Below, one piece after another: positions 14,870 to 15,395 of a stretch of 15,395 nucleotides of DNA. Within the stretch, counting starts at the first letter, position 1. Every line of letters begins with the position of its first letter. The notes beneath the pieces were generated by a model. The model saw only the letters and a list, made by a program, of their open reading frames with translations. It searched no databases and was not told the origin of the DNA. The stretch covers positions 1-15,395 of the forward strand of contig SYFN01000266.1 in assembly GCA_005800405.1 (NCBI GenBank), read 5' to 3'. The position numbers were made by a program, and so were the translations under genes. Source of the DNA: Burkholderiales bacterium (lineage in GTDB: Bacteria; Pseudomonadota; Gammaproteobacteria; Burkholderiales; Burkholderiaceae_D).

Positions 14870-14898
14870 TTTTCATGCCCTGACATTCCCCCTATACT
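14870..14898 (+). promoter_or_regulatory. Candidate sigma70 promoter of the P450 gene
   Basis: TTTTCA (14870-14875) and TATACT (14893-14898) are 17 bases apart, matching consensus at four and five of six positions. The element lies between the pqqA terminator and the P450 ATG, giving a leader of about 25 bases. Confidence 0.5.
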
Positions 14899-14929
14899 CC
14901 CCCGGGTCATTCCCTTTAGGTTGCGATTC

Positions 14930-15395
14930 ATGACCCTCGCAGATCCTCGCGGCATTGCTGACCGATTCGACCTCCTGAAATTGCCACCGGGCTTTCATGA
15001 TGCACCCTTCCCTGTTTATCGCGCGCTGCGAGAACATGCGCCGGTCAAGGCCATGCCGGATGGCAGTTACTTCCTGACGCGCTATGACGAGCTGATCGCG
15101 ATCTTCAAGAACCCGAAATCCTTCAGCTCAGACAAGCAGCGCGAGTTCAAACCAAAATTCGGTGATTCACTGCTCTACGAGCATCACACCACCAGCCTGG
15201 TTTTCTCCGACCCGCCCTTGCATACCCGCGTGAGAAAACTGATTTCCGGTGCGCTGACGCCTCGTGCCATCGCGGGCATGGAAAACAGCCTCATTCGTCT
15301 AGTCGACGAACTGCTCGACGCGATGGAAGACAAGGTCCATCCCGATCTGATTGATGACTTTGCGGCTGCCATACCGATTGAAGTGATTGGCAATC
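14930..15395 (+). CDS. Cytochrome P450, bacterial soluble type (3' partial)
   Basis: The first 155 codons of a P450 are present; the frame is open to the window end, so the heme-binding Cys, the ExxR and the oxygen-activating Thr are not visible. The N-terminus has no membrane anchor, as in soluble bacterial P450s fed by ferredoxin. FHDAPFPVYRALREHAPV is the usual A-helix start, and YDELIAIFKNPKSFSSD the B-helix region. LVFSDPPLHTRVRKLISGALTP contains the C-helix H-x3-R pair (H98, R102) that contacts the heme propionate. The ATG at 14930 has only a weak AGG upstream. Reaction and substrate cannot be inferred from this part; location next to pqqA could mean a role in oxidising hydrocarbons to alcohols. 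Confidence 0.88.
   Translation, partial: MTLADPRGIADRFDLLKLPPGFHDAPFPVYRALREHAPVKAMPDGSYFLTRYDELIAIFKNPKSFSSDKQREFKPKFGDSLLYEHHTTSLVFSDPPLHTRVRKLISGALTPRAIAGMENSLIRLVDELLDAMEDKVHPDLIDDFAAAIPIEVIGN

Overview
The window reads as a chromosomal segment of a proteobacterium, most likely a betaproteobacterium of the order Burkholderiales. I infer this from the style of the J-domain protein, the LapD/MoxY-type sensor kinase with its NarL-type regulator, the YXWGXW-family secreted protein and the PqqA peptide. No marker gene or RNA gene is present to settle it. Base composition is moderately GC-rich throughout, and there are no insertion sequences, integrases, tRNAs or CRISPR arrays, so it does not look like a mobile island.

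Region 1 (1-5570, + strand) is one tightly packed operon. It holds a branched-chain-amino-acid-type (HAAT) ABC importer: the end of a substrate-binding protein, two permeases (livH, livM) and two ATPases (livG, livF). It finishes with an AMP-forming acyl-CoA ligase. A HAAT importer next to a CoA ligase suggests uptake and CoA activation of a carboxylic acid (aromatic, alicyclic or fatty) rather than an amino acid.

Region 2 (5654-7959, - strand, converging on region 1) is a two-gene unit: an APH-fold small-molecule kinase whose stop overlaps the start of a divergent enolase. The enolase keeps the metal ligands and the catalytic Glu and Lys, but the active-site His is Ala and a conserved Glu is Asp. 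A kinase feeding an enolase-like enzyme is the most suggestive candidate for an undescribed small pathway here.

Region 3 (8113-11609) holds mostly unrelated genes: a tail-anchored J-domain protein (-), an MFS transporter (+), a small acidic protein with an SFPASDP motif (-) behind a strong hairpin, and an FMN-dependent alpha-hydroxy-acid dehydrogenase of the mandelate/lactate type (-).

Region 4 (11791-15395) looks like a PQQ-related locus. A MoxY/MoxX-like two-component pair (-) is divergent from a 24-residue pqqA gene (+). pqqA is followed by a stem-loop and a strong terminator instead of pqqBCDE, and then by a cytochrome P450 cut by the window end. Downstream of the regulator, on the same strand, lies a YXWGXW-family gene interrupted by two in-frame amber codons, both at positions where the family pattern suggests Trp.
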